From Acanthopleura granulata (Eukaryota > Mollusca > Polyplacophora > Chitonida > Chitonidae), in assembly GCA_016165875.1 (NCBI GenBank), contig JABBOT010000080.1:34362364-34426363 (forward strand): a stretch of DNA of 64,000 bases, read 5' to 3'. Made by a program: the position numbers and the translations under genes. Numbering within the stretch: position 1 is the stretch's first letter; the number at the start of each line of letters is the position of its first letter. Below are positions 11,151 to 23,062 of this stretch, piece after piece. The notes beneath the pieces were generated by a model. That model saw only the letters and a program-made list of their open reading frames with translations. It did no database searches and was not told the DNA's origin.

Positions 11151-12191
11151 AGAAGTATCATTAGGACTGTCTGTTACGTCCTTTAAATTCATGAAAAGTT
11201 GGATGGATTGCGAGGCCCTGGAGGCCTTGGGCCTCTCAAAATGAAGACGGGTCTTCAGTTGTCACCGTGACATCGGTGATAAGTGTGCGCTTCCACCAAA
11301 GATTCAACGAATACCGATCAAAACACACCGCGTCAAATCCTGCATACCCTGCGAAATTTACACACAGCTAAGTGCAGGCGAAGGCAAATAAGCCAGACCA
11401 AATATATGCCTAAAATTAAAATAAAAAAAAACGGATCGAACTACATTCCCTTGGCTAAGACTAAATGCTAATCGTCGTCTCTATCCGGCTTGAGGAAACA
11501 GTTGACAATGTTGACAATTTAAAATTTTATAAACATTCCCAGCTTCGGGGCTGAACCCAAGACTTTAGAGGTTTTAGCCCCGGTTTGGATACAGAGTTCA
11601 CTACTCTACTGATTCTGATTGTCTGCTGTGCGTGCGCATTCTGACTATCCCATCTCTTGGGGTCCCGGGAACCTCTCACATATCCTAAGTTACTCCCCCA
11701 TTGAGACTTGGCCTACTTCCTGTTCAGCGTGAATGAGGACTATATGTATACTATGTAGTGTACACACAACACAATCAGCTGATTTTCTTCAGTCACCGGC
11801 CTAACAGCCCCGACCTTGGTCTCCCCTCTGCCAGCAAAAAAGACGAAGACTTGCGCAGTGATTTATAGCAAAGTGACACCGGTAAATCAAAATTTAACCC
11901 CACAAGTCAAAGTAAAAAAGAGGGCTCATTGTTGGAGACAGCAGTTCTGTAGGGTCCATTCAGTCAGGACTAGGTCATTCATAGATCTGGTAATGCGTAA
12001 GTCAACAACCAACGACTTGTTCTCCGTATATAGGTCGAGGCCCAGACTATCCGAATCTTTCATTATCCTTGTGCTGCCCGAGTTCGCTGCTTACTTAATA
12101 CTTAACACATAATACCCATAACCCGGTAAAATAGGGCTAACAGACACTGCGCACTAAACGTTGACTCATACTAGCCTTTTAATTTGAACAA
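11151..12191. other. Intergenic, nothing recognised
   Basis: Unique sequence without repeats or coding signals that I can support. The frames at 11283-11471 and 11816-12112 show no family features. Confidence 0.4.
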
Positions 12192-12397
12192 ATGTCTTTT
12201 CTTTTTTTTATGCAGAACGTATACAGGCTTGTACCTGTGCACATGATGAATTCGTCGTCTATAGAGGGCTAGGCCATTATCAGATCAAGGTGAACACTAT
12301 GACCCACTAGACAGTCACATACGAACACGTAGACACTGGTACACTGTATCGAACGGGACCGACTAAGCGCCAAAATGCTTTGGCATTTTGAGTTTGA
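12192..12397 (+). repeat. Direct duplication, copy 1 (~200 bp)
   Basis: It shares about 190 bp with 12547-12737, including TGCAGAACGTATACAGGCTT, GTCTATAGAGGGCTAGG and GTAGACACTGGTACACTGTA. The offset is about 355 bp, so either a ~355-bp segment was tandemly duplicated or two copies of one element lie side by side. A short SINE-like scrap (ATTCAAGAATGTTTCACTCA) lies between the copies at about 12424. Confidence 0.85.
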
Positions 12398-12546
12398 TTT
12401 GCCCGTAGTTTAGCCACTTGTATTCAAGAATGTTTCACTCACATACAGTTTTAAGAGTACAAAAAACTACAACCTCTCCTCGCTGCGGATAAAACACCTA
12501 CCTTTGGCAAATTACTGACCAACTTTCTAAGGTATACATGTGAGCA

Positions 12547-12737
12547 GATGTCTTTTCTCTTTTCATGCAGAACGTATACAGGCTTGCACAAGATAAATTC
12601 ATCGTCTATAGAGGGCTAGGGGATTAATCAAATCAACGTGAACACTATGACCCACCAGACAGTCTACATACGAACTCGTAGACACTGGTACACTGTATCG
12701 AACAGGACCGGCAAAGCGCCAAAATGCTGAGTTTGTC
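12547..12737 (+). repeat. Direct duplication, copy 2 (~190 bp)
   Basis: Second copy of the block at 12192-12397. It has a few internal deletions: TACCTGTGCACATGATGAAT is shortened and the CTTTGGCATTTTG segment near the end is lost. It runs into a different sequence after AAAATGCTGAGTTTG. Confidence 0.85.
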
Positions 12738-12779
12738 ACACAGTCCCCACAAACTGATTAAGAGCAGAGGACTCTCCAA

Positions 12780-12870
12780 AATTCCCTCCCCAAGGCCGCT
12801 TGAACTCGCACCTCGCACTGCACAGACTTGGTCATACTCAGCGTGATTCCTAACCACGAGGCACACGATG
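12780..12870 (-). mobile_element. tRNA-like SINE head (minus strand)
   Basis: Read on the minus strand, GTGCCTCGTGGTTAGGAATC (A-box-like) is followed about 45 bp later by GGTGCGAGTTCAAGCGG (B-box-like). The spacing suits an RNA polymerase III promoter, but no tRNA cloverleaf or 3' part is visible. It is probably a retroposon head and not a tRNA gene. Confidence 0.35.
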
Positions 12871-13099
12871 TGTGGGTTCATATCTGGACATAGGCAAGGA
12901 ATTTGTGGATTTCCCTGCTTCCCTGGTTTTGAGCCTTTGGGACAATATATAAAATCGGTTGAATGTGCTTGTTGGACTGTTCCCGTAGCCTACAACTGCG
13001 TTGAAAGCCGTTATCTTCCCACAGTATGACGTGAGAGGCTGGGCGTAACACGTGGGAAAGTTCATCAGTATTCGTGATTTTAACCTAGGCTTTTCGGTT

Positions 13100-13175
13100 T
13101 CCCATAAAAATCACTTCCATGGCGTAATTCAAAGAGTTCGAGTATGGCGTAAAGAAATAAACGAATAAATAAACC
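13100..13175 (+). mobile_element. SINE 3'-end fragment
   Basis: Diverged 3' terminus of the tRNA-derived SINE family: GAGTTCGAGTATGGCGTAAA followed by AACGAATAAATAAAC. Confidence 0.55.
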
Positions 13176-13754
13176 CCCAATAAATGAATGTGTAACTTCG
13201 AAGCACGTTAGTCCAATTCCGAGAAAGTGCGTAAAGAGACTGACCCACCGGCAACCCTTTAATCCAAACCGTAAACAAGCATTTATTATGGGGACAAATT
13301 CATATAAATCTACAATTGTAGATACCACTTACAGTATCTATTTTAACCACACAATCTCTAATTCATATCGAGTATTCAAAATTTCTTGACATAAAGATAT
13401 CGATAAATTAATGGTTGTTGCCAACTATACATTTAGAATTCTCGATAGCATTTGCTATGACAATACACCTATTCACGAAGCATCTACTGAGCTGTGGCAT
13501 GTAAACAGGAGATCAGCGTGTTTATGTCATTTTTACCTTCTGTAGTTTAAACACTTCATCATGCAAATCATCAGTCATTTTAAAAAACGATCGGGAGAAA
13601 TTAGGATAAGAACATTACATGTTTATTCAAAGGCGGAGCTGTCGATATCGGTAAATGATTTAGATATATGATATGTATCGATATCATTATATGTCTTAAT
13701 TTTCGATCTGAATCAATCGCCTTATGCTATATGAAAAATGCACTCCCCAACTCT

Positions 13755-13815
13755 ATCCGGTTTCCTCCCACCATGATACTGGCCTCCATGTACGTATAAG
13801 TGAAATATTCCTGTC
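13755..13815 (+). mobile_element. SINE body fragment
   Basis: Contains CCGGTTTCCTCCCACCATGA, a CTGGCC segment and GTATAAGTGAAATATTCC from the SINE body. It breaks off before the tail. Confidence 0.6.
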
Positions 13816-16206
13816 ATGTTGATGTAGTACACAAATGTGCAGTGGTAAAATTCTGCAAACAAGTCTTCAAAAATTTAAGTTGTTAAGTAAGTTATTCGAC
13901 AGAAATAAACGCATCATAATCATAACGATATTTTCCCTTCTTAATAAGCATTAAAGCAATATCAGCGAATCTCCGAATATGGTCAACATGCTGGTATTAT
14001 TTACAGATCTGCATATAGAAGTCTTTACATTGAAAACATCCAGTTCCTTTGACGCCATGCCGCCATGGATCAGCTGGGTACCCTCAGATTTTATAGCAGT
14101 CAAGGCTTCTTTGAACAAGTCAGTCATTCCAGTCGTCTGGCATAGTAGCTGATTTTAATTCTAGACAAAAGCATGCCAGGGGGTTAGAACAAGAGATCCC
14201 TTTCATTTATAACATTATATGCGTGCCGTATTCGGAGTTATATTATATATATATATAGGGTTATATTGGTTTATATCAAATTGGAATGTGGGATATCTGC
14301 ATTCATCAGCATTCTTTGTCGCAGTTTCAGTTCTAAATGTCATTCTTATTCTCTTACCGGCCTATAATCCATACGAACTGCTTCTTGAGGTGCTTAATAA
14401 CGTTTGACACTGGCACAGGTCAAATTCTTAAGCTCGCCTCCAGAAATATAAACCCACTGTTCTGTTTTATTTGACTGATACATTGAGATGGGAAACAAAC
14501 AGGTCATCTGGAAATACATTAATCAGCAGATCTTTTAGAGTATTTTTTTTCATGTTGTCTTGATGAGCAAGTATATGTTCTATTTTTTCCCTCTACTGAT
14601 GATACCCGTTTTTTGGAACCACCGTTTTAAGGTAGATGGCACATATATTTCACAACGCCACAGGTGCGTCAATTGAAGTTTTTAAAGATTTCTAGCATCA
14701 TTTTTCATGTGGCTTTCGACCTAGAGGATTCCCTGAGTGGCATGTAACACTGAAAACATGTGTTTACCATCATTGTCTCTCACCAGGACAAATGGGTAAT
14801 GCCACCGAAAAGTATGGGTGTGGGGAGTCGATTCCCTAATGTGCCTTCTGTCGGTGTCTATTTATGCACACTCGTACATTGTTAACAACACCCCTAGCGC
14901 TGATTTATCGAGCATCTGCAACAGAGAGATCTAGGCAAATAGGCAATATACCCTGAAAGCTGTTATATACCGCCCACGGGTGCACATTTGTTCTGAAAGG
15001 AAATATACGAGCCCGTAAGTAGGAATGGCTACATTTATTTTAATTTTGAGTGATAGTATACTGTGTGTTTTTGGTAGTGCAATACTGTAAGAAAAGGCTG
15101 TGACCGTTCAATTATTCATATGCAATATCATGTTGATTTCCACCCACTCCATCATACACACCAATGTTGGGATGACTGTCACAGGGAGAGGTTGTTTGTG
15201 CAGACTATAATGTATGACTGCCTCAAGAAAAGTCGCCGGATTGTGAGAAAATTGTTAGCAAATAAAAGATGTAAATCGTCAAGATTTTAATAAAAGATAG
15301 AATTACTCAAATGTATCAATTACCTGTTACCGGGCATTGGAGTATGTATACTAAAATGTGTTCTGAAAAAAAGGTACAACTGGTGAGTTTGCAAGGAAAG
15401 ATAACAAAACGTATAATGAAAGGTATTTCAGAAGAGGAGTCCATACAGACCTACACCGACGTAGGCATTTTTATGACATGCTTTATAACTTTAAAAATCA
15501 CCTTTCAGTCTGGAATTTTCACGAGGCCATTGGATATGCCATTTCACAGAAACCGCCAAGACGATGTCGCGTCACCCGTACCCTACACTCTTCAGTATCA
15601 GAAGCGATACAATCCTTTTTCGCGGACAGTACGGTCCCTTTATTATTACAGCCGAAGGCTATGCATTGGGGCTCTTGGTTGAGACCGAGGGAATAACTCC
15701 AGACTCCAGTATTCTACCGCTGTCTCGTTGAAAACGGCTTTAAAATATATCAGAAGTAATGTCGTATCCAGAAGGAAAACAGCTGATTTAATAGTAGTTC
15801 TGCATGGTAAAATGATAAACTAGGAACGGGTGATGTCACAGAGGAAACAAATGCCATCTCGGGTGATAGAAATGTCTCACTCTTGATTGGTTGAAATTGA
15901 GAGCATGGCGATCTGTTCGATTTTCCCCACGTGGGCGTTTTTTGCTTACTTTGAACTGTGATATCTTACTTATCCTACGTCACAAAAATAAGAAGGTACG
16001 TATTTTGAACTATGAATGGGATTCTTTATCGATACATATATACATTTGGTCTAGTGTTGTCTTTTCTTTTAACAGTGAACCAAATGTGTTGTCCATAGAA
16101 ATTACAGGGATGCAATTTCAAAATTTCAGTTTTCGTTAGATGAAATATGAAATAAAGTCGTCACAAACGATCGTGACTTCAGCTTTCCCTTTTACAAAGG
16201 ACCGCC
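13816..16206. other. Intergenic, no supported gene
   Basis: AT-rich sequence with a short (TA)n at about 14246-14258. The frames at 14219-14407 and 15311-15682 have no family features. Confidence 0.4.
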
Positions 16207-16362
16207 TCGGTGATGAGAGTTTAGAGTGGACCGGTTGGTTGGGTGTCATGTGTTGTCTTCGGCATTACTCTCCAGTGAAGGCATGGGCTAACTCTGCCAA
16301 AGGAATACACAGTAAATATATATGTATTCTAAGGACTCCTTGTGGTCATATAACTGAAAGAT
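16207..16362 (+). mobile_element. Degraded second copy of the (ACTC)-tailed retroposon
   Basis: It shares TGTCATGTGTTGTCTTCGGC, CTCCAGTGAAGGC, AAGGACTCCTTGTGGTCATA and TAACTGAAAGATTGTTGAG with the element at 1820-2099. The middle has diverged and the ACTC tail is absent. Confidence 0.7.
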
Positions 16363-16416
16363 TGTTGAGTTTATTATCTGAAATTGGTACTTATGAATAA
16401 TTTCATTTGGATTTCG

Positions 16417-16812
16417 TACCTGGAATATTATCAAGTACTTTGAATATCAACATGTTACCGCATTATCATCAACTACATGGAATATCATTAAGTACCCGGA
16501 ATGTGATCAGGTGCCTAGAATATTACCAAGTATCTGGGCCCAGTTTAATGAAGCATACTTAGCATCTCTACAACATACGTTGTCATGGAAGTTCACCGAA
16601 TACTTAGCTAAGTGTGCTTCATGATACTGTGGCCTGGAATATCAGCAGGTATCAGGATTGTCGTCAAGTACCTGGAATAACATGAAATGCTTGGAATATC
16701 CTCAAACACCTGGAATATCATAAAGTCCCAGGGATATCACAAAGTACTTTTAATATCGACAAGTATCTGGGATATCACAAAGAATCTTTAACATCAATAA
16801 GTGCACGAGTAT
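16417..16812 (+). repeat. ~20-bp minisatellite (AAGTACCTGGAATATCAT-type)
   Basis: Degenerate copies of a unit close to AAGTACCTGGAATATCATC run for about 400 bp. They are interrupted at 16536-16635 by a foldback element. Copies are variable in length (18-21 bp) and sequence. Confidence 0.75.
16536..16635. mobile_element. 100-bp foldback element inside the 20-bp minisatellite
   Basis: The left end GGGCCCAGTTTAATGAAGCA (continuing TACTTAGC) is the imperfect inverted complement of the right end GCTAAGTGTGCTTCATGATA (continuing CTGTGGCC), about 22 of 28 positions. Minisatellite copies stop at the left end and resume at the right end. This is the structure of a very short MITE that landed in the array. 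Confidence 0.65.
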
Positions 16813-17559
16813 CCACATGCACATGTGAGCGATTTCATGAAAACTGGTTACATCGGTCAAACACTACATAAATTGTATCAGGATATACATGTGTAACATA
16901 TGAACACTTTTGTTTAAAGAAAATAATCTTTAAAGATTTGGTGAAACCGAGCCCTGGAACATCAAAAAGATCACTGAAAACTCAGAACGACTTCTTTTCC
17001 GCATGCGATCATAAATATGTATGTGTGTTTATGTGACTCGCACCGTGGAGTATATCTTCCCCGCTAGGGCGATTAAGGATCGACATTTTGCCCATTGTAA
17101 TGGGTATCATCTCGTCCACAAAACATAATCGCAAACGTAGGGACTGAAAATATCTTACACACCATCAGCCTGAATTCCTTTATGGCAGAAAAGTTTGTGG
17201 TTCATTATAGGTTTTTGACGTATTTTACCTTTTGAAGACTGGTATACGAATCTCGGAAGGTATGCTTAGATTTTGTCCATGTATGTAGGAAGTTGTTGCT
17301 GTCCAGCTGAGGGAAGACCGCGCCTTTCAGCCACCACTATTTACATTCCTCACGACTGCTCACGATGCAGTTACTATGCCACTATATTCTTTCAAGAAAG
17401 GTATTTTGGAACGCCCTTTTACTCTTTTTACCACAGTAGGAAATAAGCTCGTTGAAGCGTCATAGTGAGATGTCTTGCACCAATTTTGAGACAATAGGAC
17501 GCAGAAGGAGGTCAAAATCCAATCGACGAGGTGTGAGGCATAGTAGATACAACATTCCT
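16813..17559. other. Intergenic, nothing recognised
   Basis: Unique AT-rich sequence between two arrays; no coding signal. Confidence 0.45.
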
Positions 17560-18995
17560 GAAGAGAGAAATAGTCCCTAAAAGGTGTTTAAAACCCCGAA
17601 CAGATAGGGACCTTACAAAGAAGAAACACAACCCCTATATAAGACTAGAGTTCACTGAGGATAAAGAAACCCCAGACTTCGAAGGAGATAGAAACATTAG
17701 AATTAAGGAATAGAAACGTCTGAAAATAAATCATTTATAAATACCGGATTTCACAGATATAAACCGGATAAGAGATAGAAACATGAGATAGAAGGAAACA
17801 TTAGAAAACTAAGATAAAATCCTCAGAGAAATAAAACCTGTATAAATTCTGAAAGCCGTAGAAACATAGGAGACCATGAAATTTCAGAGAAAAAACGAAA
17901 AGAGATACAATCAACAAAGAGAATGAAACCTTAACAGAGATAAAACCTCCAAAAATATACTTCTTATTTTTTCTGTATTTGGCATAAACATAAGAGAATG
18001 TGAAAGTCAGAGATAAACTAGAAAGAGATAGAAACAGTGAAGAGAAAGATTCCTTGGTAAAGACACAAACCTCAGGAAATAAATTCTTTATAAATTCTTA
18101 CAGATGTAAAAGCATATTTCACAGATAAAAACAGGAAAAAAGATTACAAAAACGCTGAAGAGAAATAATTTTTTCAAGGCACAAAAGCCTCCAAAAATAA
18201 ACTGCTTTATAAAAATAGAAAACCTCAGAGAAATAAACCTTTTATAAATTTTGAAAGATGCAGAAACCCCAGAGAGAATGAAAGAGAGAAAAAGAACGAA
18301 AAGTGATACAAATATCAAATCAAAGAGAAAGAAACCTTAGAAGAGATAAAAGCCTACAAACAAAAAAAATTACTTATAAACTCTGAAAGCGGTAAAAACA
18401 TCAGAGAAGGTGAAATATAGAAAATGAGATAAAAACACAAAAAGGATAGAAACACCAAAGAGACAGAAACCTTACAAAGGATAAAACTTTAGAAAATAAA
18501 TCTTTACAAATTTTTTATAAAGGTACAACATCAGAAAGTATGAAATTGCTAAGACAAGAACACAAAAAAGATAAAACCACAATCGAAATCAGCCTTAGAA
18601 GAGATAAAAGCCTCAAAGGGGCAGAAAACTTAAGTATTATTAAATTCTTTCATGAATTAAAAACATGAGAGAACGTGAAATTTCATAGATAAAAAACATA
18701 AATTGATAAAAACAGCAAATAGAAAGAAACCTTAAAAAAGATTAAACCTTCGAAGAGAAAAAAAAAACTTAGGAGAGGTAAAAACTTCACAATATAAAAT
18801 CCTTTCAAACTGCGGATGAGATAGAAACAGGAAGCTTAGAGGGCGACAGAGAAAACCCCAGAAGCGATAGAGACCTTGTAGAGGAGACAGAAGCTTCAAG
18901 CGCTAAGTTACATAAAAATTCTGGAAAGAGATCAAAACGGATAGCCTGAAATTTTAACATATATTGTGAACCTAAATGGGACAGAAACTTCAAAG
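17560..18995 (+). repeat. Purine-rich degenerate satellite (~1.4 kb)
   Basis: The + strand is strongly purine-biased and composed of diverged repeats of blocks such as GAGATAGAAACATCAGAGAA, AGAAACCTTAGAAGAGATAA, CCTCAGAAATAAATC and TTTATAAATTCTGAAAG. The blocks recur in a rough higher order of about 100-150 bp. The minus-strand open frames within it (18088-18318, 18805-18993) are F/S/L-rich artefacts. Confidence 0.75.
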
Positions 18996-20998
18996 CGATA
19001 GACTGATATAAAACTGCTGCATTGCTGTCCCAGCAAATGATTTTCTAATCATCTGTGCATGGATCGGCTGTGGAATTGGTGTTCAACGAAACGTTTAAAG
19101 GTGTTAGAACCGGTGTCCCTGTATGCTCATAATTATTGCAGCATTTGTGTGATTACTCTGTGCGCATCAAACAAGAATGACCTGATCTGTCACAGATTTC
19201 CTCCACAAAGCTTCGCCAGGACGTTTTGAAGTGTACTGGCGGGAAATGTACGAGGCCTTTCAGTGACCTGCGTTGTCACTGATGTTTCTGGTAGCGAAGG
19301 TTGGCGTCTTTCTTTCTCCGCGGTGTAACGTACGTGAGTCACTTGTCTGGCCCAAGTATATGAATGGCAGTCTGTTCACTTCCATTGTACAGCTTTTTCT
19401 TTTCTTTTTTTTTCAGCTTTTTTCCATTTATCATTCGAGTCTTCATTCACTGCAACGGCCGACGTGTGGTAAGAAAAGTTGTTCAGTCTGTGAATATAGG
19501 CCGAGAAGAGGCATTGTTCACATAAAACACAGTAGCTCCTCAGAAACTTCTCGAACTAAATATATACCATGTGACCTATATTCTCTGATTATATACACGT
19601 GGATAATAAATACTGTATACTCTCAAACAAGTAAAAAATACAGAAAAAGAAAATAAAGAAATAAACAGGCCGTCATTTTATGTCCTCAAGAAATAAGTTA
19701 CAGTGAGTTGCATGAGACTTTTGTACCATCTCCACCCCCCTCCACCCTCACCTCCCCCTTGGCAATTTATGATGCGAGTACAGAAGTATAGTACGCAGTT
19801 TTTATTTATAAACCTAATGTCTTTCAGAATTTAAGCTGAAACTTATCACACTTCATATGAACACGTCTTGCGCTGTGTCTCTCTCGAGTAAATCCAGTTC
19901 TGCACACCTTTGGAAAGACTTTTTATTTAATTTTATACCTGGGGTCATTTGGGGTTGAAGCTGCGATAACATTCAGACAAAAGATTTCGTAGCCTTCGAC
20001 CTGCACTGACACTGGTGACCCGGCCTGATAAGCTGGCAATGACACTTCACACCTATAGGACCAGTAGACCCAGACCCGTGAGTTCGAATTAATTTTTCAA
20101 ATATTTTGAAAAAAAAACAAAAAATCCCACCAAAGATATGAATGCATAATGCATTTCCGTACCACACTTCTGACCACACTCTCAGCCCCTTCAGGTTAAA
20201 GATAAAGGAGCATGGTCGATTATACCAGTGGGCATCTTCGCTAGCCAACAGTATATGGCATATACTATGCCCTTGGTGAGCGAAGATGAAGGCGAACATG
20301 TGATATGTAAACAGGACGCTTAGGTGAGAAATTCCCTTTTGAATTCTTTGAATTTCCCTTACTGTCAGGCAGTTTAAGCAGTTTTTCCGTGTAACTGACC
20401 ATCTGTAACCAATTTTGTTTGTATTTACAAATGTGTGTAATATTTCCCTGTCTGACTTTTATTAATTACACCTCTTAACTATAAAAGGGGAATCCTTAGC
20501 CGAGAACACCGCCGTGCAGCTATAGTGTAATTAAATGGATCAGTGCTCTGTAGTAAGTTGGCAACATTGGCGATAATTTTTCAGCCTGTTTATGTATTTG
20601 CTTACATGTTGTCTTATCAAAAACTTTTAATATATTACTTTATTTTACATGTAGTGAATTCTTTCAACTTTTCTCCTATATTCAACTATCAGAAATACTA
20701 GCTGTCAAAATTACCTTTCGCCCCTGACACGTAGCACCATAAACTCTGCCCAGGGATATGTTGGATGCTCATAACATTGCAAAGAAAATGCAGTTAGAGC
20801 ACATTTTTTCTAAGTTATATAATATTAAACCCCATAAGCTTGTTTTGGACACCAAGGACGCATTTCCTGGAATAAGATCGTAATTGGCATATTAGACAAT
20901 GGGCGTGGAAAATAATTTGTTTTACAATAGCTGCACCGCGTGATCAAACTCCACGCCGAACGACAGCCTACCCTGTTCTCTAAAGAAATAGACTACAT
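18996..20998. other. Intergenic, no supported gene
   Basis: It holds a strong pyrimidine tract and AG at 19388-19424 but no convincing exon after it, a C-rich run at about 19733-19760, and a minus frame at 19973-20299 without family features. Confidence 0.4.
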
Positions 20999-21050
20999 TG
21001 TGCTGTGGGATCATACAGCTACGAGAGGTGAAATATGATCCCACAGCACA
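20999..21050. repeat. Perfect 17-bp inverted repeat with 18-nt loop
   Basis: TGTGCTGTGGGATCATA at 20999-21015 is exactly complementary to TATGATCCCACAGCACA at 21034-21050, separated by 18 nt. An AT-only palindrome (ATATATTTATATATATAAAT and flank) follows at about 21068-21095. It could be the end of a foldback transposon or a transcribed hairpin; the stem is shorter than a typical miRNA precursor. Confidence 0.95.
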
Positions 21051-22705
21051 TATATTATAAATATTATTATATATATTTATATATATAAATATATTACGGT
21101 TATATTAGAGTATAATGCAGTATCAGACACTGGGCTTAGAGTGAAGTCGATCATAGTTTACCTAACCGATGTTTCTCGCCATCAAAATGTACTGGACTCC
21201 GCCCATTATCCAGCATGTCACTATTGTAATTTTATCATAATAAATTAGAAAAAAGTATTGTAACTGAATTTCCTTAGCAATAGTATATTGACGACCAACA
21301 AATCTACGTGCAGAGCGTTTAGTGTTAAATGTCACTGACTGAGGGCAATTTTGGGAGTGAATATGAGTGATTTTTCAGTGAGAGCTGAATATAGTCATCC
21401 AGTCCTGTTTCCTGCTGCCTTGCTCTAAATTCTAAGTGTTGAGGGCTCTGGAGAGAACAAAGTGTATACACTCTTCTTAAGCACCACATATTTTTTCATT
21501 TTTAAACGAAATCTTAACATAACAGGCGGGTTCAGAGTGAATGAAACATCTGCCCTACACTAGAGCCTGGTTTATCGAAACTGGTTGTGCTCAGGAAATT
21601 GACTAAGTGGGTATGGTGTTTTGCAAAGGTCTAGAATAGAGTCTTTCTAATAGAAAAAGAGTTAAGTTAAACATTAGATACTTGGAACACAAGTTGTTTA
21701 GCTAAGAAAAACAGTTTTGCTTGAATAAAAATGCTTGGGAAGTTTCGCGGGACCGGGCTCAGGTGCTTGGCATAGAGCAGCAGCTGGGAAATCCAGCGAG
21801 AGCTGTGGATCGAGCACGCGACTGAAATCTGACGTTAGAAGCGAATCCGTGCGCAGCTCTGTAGAAACCTGGATACTGCTCCACTAAACAATCGTAGGCT
21901 ATGTTGACCTTAACCACATGAATACCTATCTCGTTAATATGTGTTGTCATGGTAGTTACAATCAACTTATTCTCCGCTGCTTTGTGGAAATGGGGACTGA
22001 TCCAGAGGAGAGGGCCCTTGAACACGATATATATATATATATATATATATAGACGCTATCAATTGTATGATGGTAATAAATGACAGAGTCGAGATGTATT
22101 GTGTTAAAAGATTTTAATCTCTGTAAACAAAACAGGGTAAAGACCTTGGAGCGACACATATGAACAAAGGACGACAAAAACAAACAAGGAGCGTATACAT
22201 GTATACATATATATATACATGTACATACACAAGTGTATACTTGCACAATGTTTTCCTTTGTTAACACCCCATCTATTCATCGGCAAACACGTGTCTATTT
22301 CTTGTTTTGTTTTTTGTTTTCTTGTTTTTCTTTTTTCATTTTTTGGTTTTTCTTTTTTTTTTCCTTTTCCATGTCAGCAAGATCCCCCAAAGACAAAACG
22401 ACCCCTGTTAAAATTTACACAGACCGGACTATAATGGGAACTAGTTTTAACACATTCACAGGATGGCCTATAATGCAGACTGTGTACATGTTAACACAGT
22501 TATGGCCGGATATGAGTAGATGATCCTGACGACTTACATCAAAGCTAATCCTGCATCGCTGAAGGATGTGACTCGTCACATCTTACCATCTTAAACGTGT
22601 ATATAAGCTCAGCTGGAAGGTGAATCAATTCGGCTGCGCTACCCCTTTCACAAAAAAAAAATCAAAATATAAACAATGATTAAGTCATGAATGAGTTGTA
22701 CCAAA
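21051..22705. other. Intergenic with AT microsatellite
   Basis: A pure (AT)n run occupies 22027-22051 and a T-rich stretch lies at 22290-22370. Open frames across these (21962-22267, 22219-22523) are low-complexity artefacts. Confidence 0.5.
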
Positions 22706-23062
22706 GCGGTGTGACAATTCTGGTCCCGTCACACATAAACAACGGGGCGACGTGAAGGCAATGCGCCAAATCTTTGTCCGGTCACACATAAACTGGGAAG
22801 CAATGTGATATCGGTGTGACAATTCTTAGTTTGTCACACGTAAACGGTGAAGCAAAGCGACGGTGTGACACTGAATGTCATGTCACTTACAAAGGGGAAG
22901 AAATGTGACGTCGTTGTGACCATTTTAGATGTGTCGCACATAAACAGTCGGGCAACGTGACGCCTGAGTGACAATTCTAGTTTTATCACACATAAACAGT
23001 CAAGCAACGTCTCTGTGACAATTCTGGTTCAGTCACACACAAACAGGGAAGCAACGTGACGT
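22706..23062 (+). repeat. ~52-bp minisatellite
   Basis: About seven degenerate copies of a unit with GGTGTGACAATTCTGGT, CAGTCACACATAAACAG and GGAAGCAACGTGACGTC. Unit length varies from about 45 to 55 bp. Each unit carries a GTGACGTC-like motif and a TCACACATAAAC block. Confidence 0.75.

Noticed and set aside
18088..18318. Hydrophobic minus-strand protein
   Set aside because: Translation of the purine-rich satellite in the opposite sense yields F/L/S-rich frames automatically.
22219..22523. Phe-rich membrane-like frames
   Set aside because: Produced by a T-rich tract; no other support.
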